DNA of 64,000 nt from Verrucomicrobiota bacterium (lineage in GTDB: Bacteria > Verrucomicrobiota > Verrucomicrobiia > Chthoniobacterales > Terrimicrobiaceae). Shown piece after piece: positions 52,899 through 61,870 of this stretch. The first letter of the stretch is position 1. The number at the start of each line of letters is the position of its first letter. Under the pieces are notes generated by a model. That model did no database searches, was not told the origin of the DNA, and saw only the letters and a list, made by a program, of their open reading frames with translations. Position numbers and translations under genes: made by a program. Where the stretch lies: contig JAPLTG010000029.1 in assembly GCA_026398255.1 (NCBI GenBank), positions 62,001 through 126,000 of the forward strand, given 5' to 3'.

Positions 52899-54359
52899 TT
52901 AAGCCAGAATGTCGCGGACGATGTGGCCGTGGACATCGGTGAGACGGAAATCTCGGCCCTGGTAGCGGTAGGTGAGGCGCTCGTGTTCAATTCCCATGAG
53001 GTGGAGGAGAGTGGCGTGGAGGTCGTGCACATGCATCGGTTTCTCGATGATGTTGTAGCAGTATTCGTCAGTTTTTCCGTAGCTGATGCCGGGCTTCGTG
53101 CCGCCGCCGGCGAACCACATCGTGAAGCAACGCGGATGGTGGTCGCGGCCGTAGTTGGTTTGAGTGAGGACGCCTTGGCTGTAGGTGGTGCGGCCGAACT
53201 CACCGCCCCAGATGACGAGTGTGTCGTCGAGCATTCCGAGGCGCTTGAGGTCCTTGACGAGCGCGGCCTGCGGTTGGTCGGTGTCTTTGCACTGCATGCG
53301 GATTTCCGCCGGGAGACCTCCATGCTGGTCCCACCCACGGTGGTAGAGTTGCACGAAGCGGACGCCGCGCTCGGCGAGCCGGCGGGCCATGAGGCAGTTG
53401 TAGGCGTAGGAGCCTGGAACCTTCACATCCGGGCCATACATGTCGAGGGTCTCCTGAGATTCCTGCGAGAAGTCGGTGAGATCGGGAACGGCCGTTTGCA
53501 TGCGGTAGGCCATCTCGTATTGGGAAATGCGCGCCAGCACTTCGGGATCGAGGCTGCGGTCTGCTTCCAAATGGTTAGCTTTTGCCAGTTGATCGAGCAT
53601 CCGGCGGCGGTCGGACCGCTCGATCCCGTTTGGATCGTTCAGGAATAATACCGGTTGGTCGCCTCCACGAAGGTTCACACCTTGGTGCTCGCTGGGAAGG
53701 AATCCTGAGCTCCAGAGGCGCGAGGAGACGAACTGGGCATTGCCCTTGCCTTGGCTGATCATCACCACAAAGGCAGGGAGGTTTTCATTCATGCTGCCCA
53801 AGCCGTAACTGATCCAGGAACCGAACGACGGGCGGCCAGGAAGTTGGTGGCCGCTTTGAAGGAAAGAAACGCCCGGCTCGTGATTGATTTGTTCGGTGAA
53901 GACCGATTTCACGACACAGAGTTCCTTCGCGATACCCGCTGTGTAGGGGTAGAGCTCGGAAACCCAGAGCCCGTCCTGATTGTTCTCGTATTTTTTAAAT
54001 TGGAAAATCGAGGGTGCCACTGGCAGACGGGATTGGCCTGAGGTCATGCCGGTGATGCGCTGATCGCCGCGCACGGACTTGGGAAGCTCCTTGTCAAACT
54101 GCGCACTGAGTTCCGGCTTGTAGTCGAAGAGATCCAACTGCGAGGGGCCGCCGTGTTGAAAGAGGTAGATCACCCGCTTCGCCTTGGGAGCAAAGTGGGG
54201 GGATCCCAGGAACCCCCGTTCAAACGGGCTCCGGGAAGCGGCGTAAATGTTGTTGCTCATCAGCGAACCGAGAGCCATGGCACCGATGCCTTGCGCCATT
54301 TTCCCGAAAAATTGGCGCCTGCTGATATTGAGGAGGTGTTCTTCGACGGGGTTTTGCAT
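52899..54359 (-). CDS. DUF1501 family protein (Tat-exported)
   Basis: A 486-residue protein with a Tat-like signal (SRRQFFGKMAQGIGAMALGS). The DUF1501 motifs are FQHGGPSQLDLFDYKPEL, FAGGGTKPG, VIWGGEFGRT and DLHATLLHLMGIEH, which give it a sulfatase/alkaline-phosphatase-like fold. DUF1501 proteins are almost always paired with DUF1549/DUF1553 proteins; their substrate is unknown. It lies between its PSCyt partners on the same strand with short gaps. Confidence 0.93.
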   Translation of the reverse strand: MQNPVEEHLLNISRRQFFGKMAQGIGAMALGSLMSNNIYAASRSPFERGFLGSPHFAPKAKRVIYLFQHGGPSQLDLFDYKPELSAQFDKELPKSVRGDQRITGMTSGQSRLPVAPSIFQFKKYENNQDGLWVSELYPYTAGIAKELCVVKSVFTEQINHEPGVSFLQSGHQLPGRPSFGSWISYGLGSMNENLPAFVVMISQGKGNAQFVSSRLWSSGFLPSEHQGVNLRGGDQPVLFLNDPNGIERSDRRRMLDQLAKANHLEADRSLDPEVLARISQYEMAYRMQTAVPDLTDFSQESQETLDMYGPDVKVPGSYAYNCLMARRLAERGVRFVQLYHRGWDQHGGLPAEIRMQCKDTDQPQAALVKDLKRLGMLDDTLVIWGGEFGRTTYSQGVLTQTNYGRDHHPRCFTMWFAGGGTKPGISYGKTDEYCYNIIEKPMHVHDLHATLLHLMGIEHERLTYRYQGRDFRLTDVHGHIVRDILA

Positions 54360-54380
54360 AGTTGGATTTCCTTGGGTTAA

Positions 54381-57300
54381 TCAGTCGCGGGTGAGGGTTT
54401 CATCCATATTCAGGATGGTCGACATGCTGAAGGAGAGTGCGGCGAGTTGGGGGGCGGGAAGGTCTTTGTTTCGCGGAGTCTCGCCGTAGGACAGGAATTT
54501 CTCGGCGTTGCCGGTGTTTGCCGTGAACCGCTCGAGGTTTTCGTTGGTGAAGGAAATCCAGCTATCGAGTTCCGATTGCTCGGGATTGCGTCCAGTGGCG
54601 AGGCGGATTCCCCGGCGCAAGCGATCGGCGAGTGTTTGTTCCCATGCCCCGTTGATGTCGGTGAAGAGACGCTCGGCGAGCTTGCGCGAGAACTCGAGGT
54701 AGGTCTCGTCGTTCATCAAAACAAATGCTTGGAGAGGCGTATTGGTGATTTCCCGGCGGGTGATGCAAGCCTCGCGGGAGGGTGCGTCGAAGAGTTCCAT
54801 CTGGGCCGGCGGCACGGATTGTTTCCACAAGGTGTAGATCCCGCGCCGGAAGAGTTTGTCGCCGGTATTGCGGGTGTAGAAACCATAATTGGCGCGGGCG
54901 TTCATGGATTTTTCCTTCCAGATTTCTGGCTGGTAGGGTTTGACGCTCGGGCCGCCCACTTGTTCATTAAGGAGCCCGGAAGCGGCGAGGGCGTTGTCGC
55001 GAATCAACTCGGCCGGGAAACGGAATCGCGGCGCGCAGGCGAGGAGTTTATTCTCGGGATCGATCTCCTCGAGGTCCTCGCGATGCTTCGAGGATTGGCG
55101 GTAGGTGGCGCTCATGACCATGTTTTTCATGGCACGCTTCATGTCCCATTTGTTCTCGCGGAAGTCCACGGCCAGGTAGTCGAGAAGCTCGGGATGGGTC
55201 GGCAGGGAACTCTGCAGACCGAAGTCCTCGGAAGTTTTCACGATGCCATTGCGGAAGAGTTGTTGCCAGAGACGGTTCACCTGCACGCGCGCGGTGAGCG
55301 GGTTTTCGGGAGCCATCGACCACTGCGCGAGGCCGAGGCGGTTCTTCGGGGCGTCCTTCGGTAGAGGAGGGAAAGCTGTAGGGGTGGTGCGCTCGCGCGG
55401 GCGATCCTTGAGCGGTTTGTCGTAGGAACCGCGGTCGAGCACAAAGGTCTGAACCGGCGTCGCACGCTCTTCCATCACCATCACGCGGGTGGCGCAGTTG
55501 TCGTAGTGGTTTTTGAGATAATGAGCGCGGGCGAGGTCGAGGCCGGTGGCGGGTGACTTGCCAGCGGCGTTGGCCTTAGCGGCGAGCCAGGTATCGTTCA
55601 TCCAATACAGGCGGTCCTTGTTTTTGAACAAAGCCAACCAGTCGTCGAGGCCGTGCGGGTTGTTGGCGATGGCGACGCGGAAGCTGTTCGACAGAGCGCT
55701 CCCGTAAGTGGCCTCGGAGCCTTGGAATTTGAGTTTCAAAATGAGCTTAGCGCCCTTGGCCGGAGTCACGGGGGCGGCGAGTTGGAGGAATACAGAGCCA
55801 TCGATACCGGGGACGCCGAGCTTCCAGCCATTGGCGGGATCGGCGGCCTGCGCGGCGGTGAGTTCGGGGCTGAGGCCCTCGAAGCTCGAGCGGATGGCGG
55901 TGACGGGGAGTGGGGAGCGTTTGCCGCCTTGCTCCAATTCCACTTGGATATCGGGCAAGGCTTGACGAATGGTCGCCAAATCCATTCCGAGCACGGAACT
56001 CACGCTGTCGGACTGGTAGTTCCAAAGATAATTGAACGGATTCACCGAATCCACGCGCACCGTATTGATTGGCGTGTCCGGCAGAGCGGGGCTATTACGA
56101 CGCCCTTTTTTTCCCTGATCTCCCGACAAGCCGAACTCCAAAGTCATCTCCTCGCCGGAAGAAATCGGGAAGATCGGGTAGATGGTATTTCCTTCCGAAA
56201 AAAACCGGTCTTTGAGTTCTGGAATATCGAAATTACTGGTGCCCAATCCGTCGCCACCACCAAAGCCATTCCTGGTAGAAGCAAAGCCTAGATCTTTTTT
56301 CGAGGATGTCTTGGCTCCTACCGGTGCGAGAACGGCCCAGTCGATGCCCTTGCTTTCATCAGGCACCTTCACCGCCTCGGGGCTCTTGTCATCGCGCACG
56401 GGTTGGAGGTCAGCGAGCGTCTTTCCGACGGATTCCATGGCTTGCTTTTGGGGTTCGGTCGGAACCTGCACAAACGGCGGGTAGGCACGGGCGCGACTGC
56501 CGTTCTGAGATTCCAACCCAACTTCGTTAATGCTGTTGAAATAGGCCATCAAGCTGAAGAAATCGTTTTGGGAGATCGGGTCGAATTTGTGGTCGTGGCA
56601 ACGGGCACAACCCACCGACATGCCCATCACAGCCGTGCCGTAGGTGCTCACGCGGTCCACCGCGTATTCGATGAGCCACTCTTCCGGTATGGCTCCGCCC
56701 TCGTTGTTGATGCCGTGGTTGCGGTTAAAAGAGGTGGCGAGCTTCTGGTCGAGCGTGGCGTTCGGGAGGAGATCGCCAGCCAGTTGCTCGGTGAGGAACT
56801 GGTCGTAGGGCATGTTTTTATTGAAAGAATTGATCACCCAGTCGCGCCATGGCCAACTCGTGCGGAGCATTTCGTGATGGATGGCGTTGCTATCGCCGTA
56901 GCGGGCGAGGTCGAGCCAATCGATCGCCATGCGTTCGCCGTAGTGGGGCGAGACCAGCGCGCGGTCCACCATGTTTTCGTAGGCCTTGTCGGAGGTATCG
57001 GCCAAATAGGCGTCGATTTCCTCGGGAGTCGGAGGGAGGCCGAGGAGGTCCATGTGCACGCGGCGGACGAGGGTTTCCTTGTCGGCTTCGGGAGAGGGCG
57101 CGATGCCTTTGGACTCAAGCTTGGCGAGAATGAAATTGTCGATCGGCGTGCGCGGCCAGGCTTTGTCTTTCACTTCTGGCACAGCGGGCTTAACGGGCGC
57201 GACGAACGCCCAGTGGGGTTCGTATTCAGCCCCTTGGCGGATCCACTCGGCGACGGTGGCGATTTGCTCCTCGGTGAGCGTCGGCTTTTTCGCGTAAGGC

Positions 57301-57707
57301 GGCGGCATGATCTCGTGAGGGTCTTTGGTGGCAATACGCTGAAAGAGGAGGCTTTCCTCGGGCTTGCCGGGCACGACGCCGTAGCGGGGAGCTTCGCCCG
57401 CTTTGGCAAGGTTGGCGCGCGAGTGCTCCTCGGTGTCGAGGCGGAACGGGCTGGTCTGGTTGTGCGAATCGGGGCCGTGGCAGGCGAAGCAGTTGTTCGA
57501 GAGGATCGGGCGGACTTGGGAGCTAAAGGAGATTTTCTCGCCGCCGGCTTGGGGTGCGGCGGCGGCGGGGTTGGCTGGTGCTGCGGCCTGTGCGGTCTCT
57601 TTTTTCTCCAAGGAATTGGCGGCCGCTTGATCCGGCGCTTTTTTGCAAGAAGCCAAGGAAAGGACCAGCAAACAGGGAAGGATCGCCAAAGTAGATTTTT
57701 TGATCAT
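54381..57707 (-). CDS. PSCyt1-DUF1549-DUF1553 lipoprotein
   Basis: A 1108-residue lipoprotein (signal ends LSLASC, Cys21). A PSCyt1 cytochrome domain follows, with haem motif CFACHGPD (Cys73, Cys76, His77) and IMPPPYAKKPTLTEEQIATV. DUF1549 comes next (DNFILAKLESKGIAPSPEAD, LPPTPEEIDAYL, CARCHDHKFDPISQNDF). The protein ends in DUF1553 with RVQVNRLWQQLFRNGIVKT and RREITNTPLQAFVLMND. A second CxxCH (CARCH) could bind another haem. A lectin-like insertion lies between the two DUFs. It heads the operon with DUF1501. Confidence 0.93.
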   Translation of the reverse strand: MIKKSTLAILPCLLVLSLASCKKAPDQAAANSLEKKETAQAAAPANPAAAAPQAGGEKISFSSQVRPILSNNCFACHGPDSHNQTSPFRLDTEEHSRANLAKAGEAPRYGVVPGKPEESLLFQRIATKDPHEIMPPPYAKKPTLTEEQIATVAEWIRQGAEYEPHWAFVAPVKPAVPEVKDKAWPRTPIDNFILAKLESKGIAPSPEADKETLVRRVHMDLLGLPPTPEEIDAYLADTSDKAYENMVDRALVSPHYGERMAIDWLDLARYGDSNAIHHEMLRTSWPWRDWVINSFNKNMPYDQFLTEQLAGDLLPNATLDQKLATSFNRNHGINNEGGAIPEEWLIEYAVDRVSTYGTAVMGMSVGCARCHDHKFDPISQNDFFSLMAYFNSINEVGLESQNGSRARAYPPFVQVPTEPQKQAMESVGKTLADLQPVRDDKSPEAVKVPDESKGIDWAVLAPVGAKTSSKKDLGFASTRNGFGGGDGLGTSNFDIPELKDRFFSEGNTIYPIFPISSGEEMTLEFGLSGDQGKKGRRNSPALPDTPINTVRVDSVNPFNYLWNYQSDSVSSVLGMDLATIRQALPDIQVELEQGGKRSPLPVTAIRSSFEGLSPELTAAQAADPANGWKLGVPGIDGSVFLQLAAPVTPAKGAKLILKLKFQGSEATYGSALSNSFRVAIANNPHGLDDWLALFKNKDRLYWMNDTWLAAKANAAGKSPATGLDLARAHYLKNHYDNCATRVMVMEERATPVQTFVLDRGSYDKPLKDRPRERTTPTAFPPLPKDAPKNRLGLAQWSMAPENPLTARVQVNRLWQQLFRNGIVKTSEDFGLQSSLPTHPELLDYLAVDFRENKWDMKRAMKNMVMSATYRQSSKHREDLEEIDPENKLLACAPRFRFPAELIRDNALAASGLLNEQVGGPSVKPYQPEIWKEKSMNARANYGFYTRNTGDKLFRRGIYTLWKQSVPPAQMELFDAPSREACITRREITNTPLQAFVLMNDETYLEFSRKLAERLFTDINGAWEQTLADRLRRGIRLATGRNPEQSELDSWISFTNENLERFTANTGNAEKFLSYGETPRNKDLPAPQLAALSFSMSTILNMDETLTRD

Positions 57708-57784
57708 TGGGAATGAGGTTGCGGGAGATTAAACGATCACCAATAAAGTGCATCCCGCCCGCGCTGGCAAGTAACGCATTTGAA

Positions 57785-59062
57785 CTACTGCGCGCCCGCC
57801 TTCTCCTGCAGAGGCGCCATGGCGCAGCGTAGAAAATGCGGGCGGGGCGGCGAAGAAATGTAGGAGTTTGAGTTTGGCGAGTTGGGCGTTGAGGTTGGCG
57901 GGGACTTTGGTGATTTGTTGGGGGATTTGGAGGCGGGGGCTTGGCCGGATTTGGCGGCTTCGCGTTCCCCGACCAGCGAGCCGTAGGTGATCAAGCCGAA
58001 GGAAAACACTAGGAGCGAGAGGCCACCCAAGAGCACACTGATCGTGCCGCGTTTGCAGCCCTGCCACTCGCGGAAAACGAGGCCAACTCCGAAGCTGAAA
58101 AACACCAGCATCGCCATGTGGATTCCCCAGCTGATGAATTTGAAATTCCCCATGTCGGCGTGGCCGAGTTCGTAAAAGATGAATTGGATGAACCACAGCA
58201 TCCCGCCGATCACGGCCATGAGGTAGTAGAACGCCAGCCGCCCTGCGGAAAAAAGCGTGCGCACCTCGCCGTCGGCCCCGCGCTCCTCCAGCGCCTGTGG
58301 ATCGGCGCCGCCGGGCACCTCGATGAACTCCCGCAGCGTGCCGCGCCGGACGCAAACGATGCCCCACCACACGAGATTCGTCAGCAGCGTGCCGCCAGTG
58401 AGGAAAATGTATTTGGGATATCCAGCAAAACCCGCCACCGCGCCGTGCTGGCTCGCGATGTCATCGATCGGCGTCCCCGCTGCCGCGCCCACGCCGAAGA
58501 TGCCCGAGAGCACGCCGGCGAGCACGACGAGCCAGAGGCCCTTGCGCATGTCGAAGCTGGAATTGCCCTCGGCCTTCGCAGCGAGTTCGCGCTCTTTAAG
58601 AAATCCCGCCCGGCCGCAGACCGCCACGCCGACCATCGAAAGAATAAACGCCACCAGCACCACCATACCGCCGGGTTTTTGGAAATTAGCGATCAAGGTG
58701 CCGTCCAAAACCTGCGGCACCACCGTGCCGAACACCGCCGAGATACCGATCGCCATCCCATAGGTCATCGAAAATCCGATGCGCCGGATCGCGAGAGCGA
58801 AGGCCATGCCGCCGAATCCATACAGCGCGCCATAGAAAAAGACTTTCACCACCACACCGACCGGCGCCTCGCGGAGGACCGACACCAAATCCGGCACCGT
58901 CAGCGCGGAAACCCCGAGCGGCATCACAAACCACGCCACCAGGCAGAACACGATCCAGTAGGTCTGCCAGGACCATTTCGTCGTGCCTTTTTGGGAGATG
59001 TAACAAGTGGCGGCGGCGATGCCACCGAGCGCGTGCAAACCGATTCCGAGGAGAATTGTCAT
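57785..59062 (-). CDS. rhaT: RhaT-family sugar:proton symporter
   Basis: A 425-residue polytopic transporter of the RhaT family. It opens LGIGLHALGGIAAATCYISQK and has FFYGALYGFGGMAFALAIRR, GMAIGISAVFGTVVPQVLDG, GFLKERELAAKAEG and YELGHADMGNFKFISWGIHMA. E. coli RhaT (344 residues) carries L-rhamnose and L-lyxose with protons. This copy has an 80-residue longer C-terminus, rich in Ser/Pro, that is probably cytoplasmic. It sits next to the deoxysugar catabolic genes, which fits L-fucose or L-rhamnose as substrate. Confidence 0.9.
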   Translation of the reverse strand: MTILLGIGLHALGGIAAATCYISQKGTTKWSWQTYWIVFCLVAWFVMPLGVSALTVPDLVSVLREAPVGVVVKVFFYGALYGFGGMAFALAIRRIGFSMTYGMAIGISAVFGTVVPQVLDGTLIANFQKPGGMVVLVAFILSMVGVAVCGRAGFLKERELAAKAEGNSSFDMRKGLWLVVLAGVLSGIFGVGAAAGTPIDDIASQHGAVAGFAGYPKYIFLTGGTLLTNLVWWGIVCVRRGTLREFIEVPGGADPQALEERGADGEVRTLFSAGRLAFYYLMAVIGGMLWFIQFIFYELGHADMGNFKFISWGIHMAMLVFFSFGVGLVFREWQGCKRGTISVLLGGLSLLVFSFGLITYGSLVGEREAAKSGQAPASKSPNKSPKSPPTSTPNSPNSNSYISSPPRPHFLRCAMAPLQEKAGAQ

Positions 59063-59117
59063 AGAGTCATGGGTTGGATTTCCCGGCGGGCCGGACCTGC
59101 TGGAGGGGCAAATAATT

Positions 59118-59160
59118 AGATTGATCCGGCCGAGGCATCAATGCCTGATCAGATCAATCT
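59118..59160. promoter_or_regulatory. nested inverted repeat in the rhaT-lactonase divergent region
   Basis: The outer arms AGATTGATC (59118-59126) and GATCAATCT (59152-59160) enclose an inner pair AGGCAT/ATGCCT (59133-59138 and 59141-59146). It lies 56 bases upstream of rhaT and could be a regulator site for the two divergent operons. No convincing -10/-35 pair is visible. The remaining part of the 339-base gap is the AraC remnant. Confidence 0.45.
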
Positions 59161-59362
59161 TGTGTCTGATTTGATCAAAACCCACCAAAACCTCGGAGCC
59201 TACGAGTCGCCGTTTTCCGGATCGGGCGTGGAGTTCGAGCCGGTGTGGACGAATCTCCCGGCGCGCAGCATCGTCCTTCACGAATGCGGCCACATTGCAG
59301 CCAACCGGCGCTGGAACTACCCCAGCTTGTTCAGTCCGTTCTGGAGTCTGGGTGCATCTTGA
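59141..59362 (+). pseudogene. truncated AraC-family regulator (N-terminal remnant)
   Basis: The 73-codon frame reads LPARSIVLHECGHIAANRRW then NYPSLFSPFW, a stretch typical of the N-terminal ligand-binding domain of verrucomicrobial AraC-type regulators. It then stops after SLGAS, with no HTH domain. It is most likely the decayed start of a sugar regulator that once controlled the divergent genes. Confidence 0.5.
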
Positions 59363-59401
59363 CCGTGCCTGCACACAGGATACTTCCCATCTGAAATCGT
59401 C

Positions 59402-60247
59402 ATGATCGACACGCATGTCCACCTCCTCGAGCCAGACCGCTTCACCTACGACTGGACGAAAGATTTCCCCGCCCTCTCAGGCCGATTCGATCTCTCGGAC
59501 TATAAAAGAGCCTCGCACGACTCCGGCATTCAGGCCGGAGTTTTTATGGAGGTCGATTGTGAGGAATCCGACGACGAGGCCCGCTATTTTTGCGCCATTG
59601 CGGAACAGCCCGGCTCGTTCATCCAAGCCGTCGTGGCAGCGGCCCGGCCCGAGTCGCCGGATTTCGAGCAGAGCCTCGAGGCGATCGCCCATCCCCGCCT
59701 CACCGGCATCCGTCGCGTCCTGCACACCCAGCACGACGAACTCTCCCAAACCTCCCGCTTCCGCAAAAATGTGAACCGCCTCGGCGGGCTCGGACTCACT
59801 TTCGATCTCTGCGTTCTCCAGCGGCAACTCCCGATCGCCCTGGAACTCGTGCGCGCCTGCCCGCAGACAACTTTCATCCTCGATCACTGTGGGGTTCCCG
59901 ACATCGCGCCAAACGAAGCCCCTGCCGGCGAGGGATTCCTTGCGTGGAAAAAAGCCATCCGCGCCCTCGCCGCCGAGCCGAATGTGAACGGCAAAATCTC
60001 CGGCATCAGCGCCTACGCACCCGCTCCACTGCGGAATGCCCCAGGCCTGAAGCCCTACACGGACACGATGCTCGACGCCTTCGGCTCCACCCGTCTCGTC
60101 TGGGGTGGCGACTGGCCAGTCGTCAATCTGGGCGATGGACTCCTCGCATGGTCAACCATCACCCGCGAATTGTTGAGTGGACTGACAGAGGCTGAGCGCT
60201 TCCAAATCCTCATCGCCAACGCTAAAAAAATCTACCGCATCCCATGA
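59402..60247 (+). CDS. amidohydrolase, L-fuconolactonase-like
   Basis: A 281-residue amidohydrolase-2 (COG3618) with the metal motif MIDTHVHLLEPDRFTYDW (His5, His7), LTGIRRVLHT, TFILDHCGVPDI and LVWGGDWPVV. Such enzymes hydrolyse L-fucono- or L-rhamnono-lactone to the aldonic acid. It is the first gene of a plus-strand trio with SDR and FAH genes; the SDR start overlaps its stop by four bases. Confidence 0.88.
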   Translation: MIDTHVHLLEPDRFTYDWTKDFPALSGRFDLSDYKRASHDSGIQAGVFMEVDCEESDDEARYFCAIAEQPGSFIQAVVAAARPESPDFEQSLEAIAHPRLTGIRRVLHTQHDELSQTSRFRKNVNRLGGLGLTFDLCVLQRQLPIALELVRACPQTTFILDHCGVPDIAPNEAPAGEGFLAWKKAIRALAAEPNVNGKISGISAYAPAPLRNAPGLKPYTDTMLDAFGSTRLVWGGDWPVVNLGDGLLAWSTITRELLSGLTEAERFQILIANAKKIYRIP

Positions 60248-61008
60248 CATCCCATACCGAGAAACCAATCGCCGTCGTCACTGGAGCCGGATCCGGTATC
60301 GGCCGCGCCACCGCCCTCCAACTCGCCTCCGATGGATACGATGTTCGCATTTTTGAACTCTCCGCCGAAGCGGCCGGGGAGTCGCTGGACCTCCTTCAAA
60401 AGGCTGGAGGCACCGGCGCGATCCAATCGGTGGATGTCTCGAACACCGAGTCCGTCCGTGCCGCCTTTGCAGACCTCGCCAGACTCGATGTGCTGGTGAA
60501 CAACGCAGGCATCGCCCATATCGGCAATGTGCTGAACACCTCGCCCGAGGACCTCGACCGTCTCTATCAAATCAATGTGCGAGGAGCCTACCACTGCCTC
60601 CACTTTGCCATTCCCATTATGCTGAAAAACGGCGGCGGGAGTATTGTGAACCTGGCGTCCATCGCCTCGAAAGTCGGTATCCCCGACCGCTTCGCCTATA
60701 GCATGTCGAAAGGCGCCGTGTTTTCCATGACCCTCTCGGTGGCTCGGGATTTCGTGGACAAGGGCATTCGTTGCAATTGCGTTTGCCCGGCCCGTGTTCA
60801 CACTCCGTTCGTGGACGGATTCCTCGCAAAAAACTATCCCGGCCAGGAGGCCGAGATGTTCGCCAAGCTCTCGGCGGGTCAACCCATCGGCCGCATGGGC
60901 GAGCCAGAGGAAATCGCCACCCTCATCGCGTTTCTCTGCTCGAACAAAGCTGCATTCATCACCGGTTCCGCCTACGACATCGACGGCGGCTTCACTCTTC
61001 TTCGCTAA
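60244..61008 (+). CDS. SDR-family dehydrogenase, probable L-fucose/L-rhamnose dehydrogenase
   Basis: A 254-residue short-chain dehydrogenase with VVTGAGSGIGRATALQ, LVNNAGIAHIGNV, the catalytic Ser...YSMSK and PARVHTPFVD. Two SDR genes lie in this cluster. This one, coupled to the lactonase, is the better candidate for oxidising the sugar to its lactone, while the other (63101-63868) would act on 2-keto-3-deoxyfuconate. The assignment of which SDR does which step is inferred from context. Confidence 0.85.
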   Translation: MTSHTEKPIAVVTGAGSGIGRATALQLASDGYDVRIFELSAEAAGESLDLLQKAGGTGAIQSVDVSNTESVRAAFADLARLDVLVNNAGIAHIGNVLNTSPEDLDRLYQINVRGAYHCLHFAIPIMLKNGGGSIVNLASIASKVGIPDRFAYSMSKGAVFSMTLSVARDFVDKGIRCNCVCPARVHTPFVDGFLAKNYPGQEAEMFAKLSAGQPIGRMGEPEEIATLIAFLCSNKAAFITGSAYDIDGGFTLLR

Positions 61009-61014
61009 CACACC

Positions 61015-61860
61015 ATGAAACTCATCAAATTCGGCACCCAAGGCTCGGAGAAACCGGGTGTCCTACTCTCCAACGGAACCTCCATCGATGTTTCCGCCTG
61101 CACCCCTGATTTCAACGAGGCCTTCTTTGAATCCGACGGATTGAACCGCCTCTCCTCGTGGATCGAAAACCACGCCGCCACCGCACCTGTGGTTCCACCG
61201 GGAACCCGCCTCGGAAGCCCGATCGCACGGCCAAGCAAGATCATCTGCATCGGCCTCAATTACAGCGACCATGCGAAGGAAAGCGGCATGGCAGTCCCGG
61301 CCGAACCCATCATTTTCTTCAAATCCACCACCGCCCTCACCGGCCCGAACGATGGACTCGTCATTCCCGCCGGATCGGAAAAAACCGACTGGGAAGTCGA
61401 GCTGGCCGTGGTGATCGGAAAAACCGCCCGCTCCGTCTCCGAGTCCGATGCCATGGCTCATGTCGCCGGCTATGTCCTGCACAACGACTACAGCGAACGT
61501 GCCTGGCAACTTGAGCGCGGCGGCCAATGGGTCAAAGGCAAAAGCGCCGACACCTTCGCCCCGCTGGGTCCTTGGCTCGCCACAACAGACGAAATTCCCG
61601 ACCCACACATCTTGCGCCTCTGGCTCAAGGTCAACGGCGAGACCAAACAGGACGGCACCACTGCCAATCTCATTTTCAAAATACCCTTCCTCGTGAGCTA
61701 CGTCAGCCAATTCATGACGCTCCTGCCCGGCGATGTGATTTCCACCGGCACTCCAGCTGGGGTCGGTTTGGGATTCAAGCCGCCGCAATACCTCAAAGCC
61801 GGTGACACCATCGAACTCGGCATCGACGGACTGGGAGTCCAAAAACAAACCGCCACCTGA
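61015..61860 (+). CDS. FAH-family hydrolase, probable 2,4-diketo-3-deoxy-L-fuconate hydrolase
   Basis: A 281-residue FAH-fold enzyme with IICIGLNYSDHAKESGM, DWEVELAVVIGKTARSVSE with metal-binding Glu, HNDYSERAWQLERGGQWVKG and LLPGDVISTGTPAGVGLGF. In the non-phosphorylating fucose pathway this family cleaves 2,4-diketo-3-deoxy-L-fuconate to pyruvate and lactate, the expected last step here. It starts six bases after the SDR stop. It is similar to the paralogue at 36896-37696. Confidence 0.88.
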   Translation: MKLIKFGTQGSEKPGVLLSNGTSIDVSACTPDFNEAFFESDGLNRLSSWIENHAATAPVVPPGTRLGSPIARPSKIICIGLNYSDHAKESGMAVPAEPIIFFKSTTALTGPNDGLVIPAGSEKTDWEVELAVVIGKTARSVSESDAMAHVAGYVLHNDYSERAWQLERGGQWVKGKSADTFAPLGPWLATTDEIPDPHILRLWLKVNGETKQDGTTANLIFKIPFLVSYVSQFMTLLPGDVISTGTPAGVGLGFKPPQYLKAGDTIELGIDGLGVQKQTAT

Positions 61861-61870
61861 TAAGGGCGGC

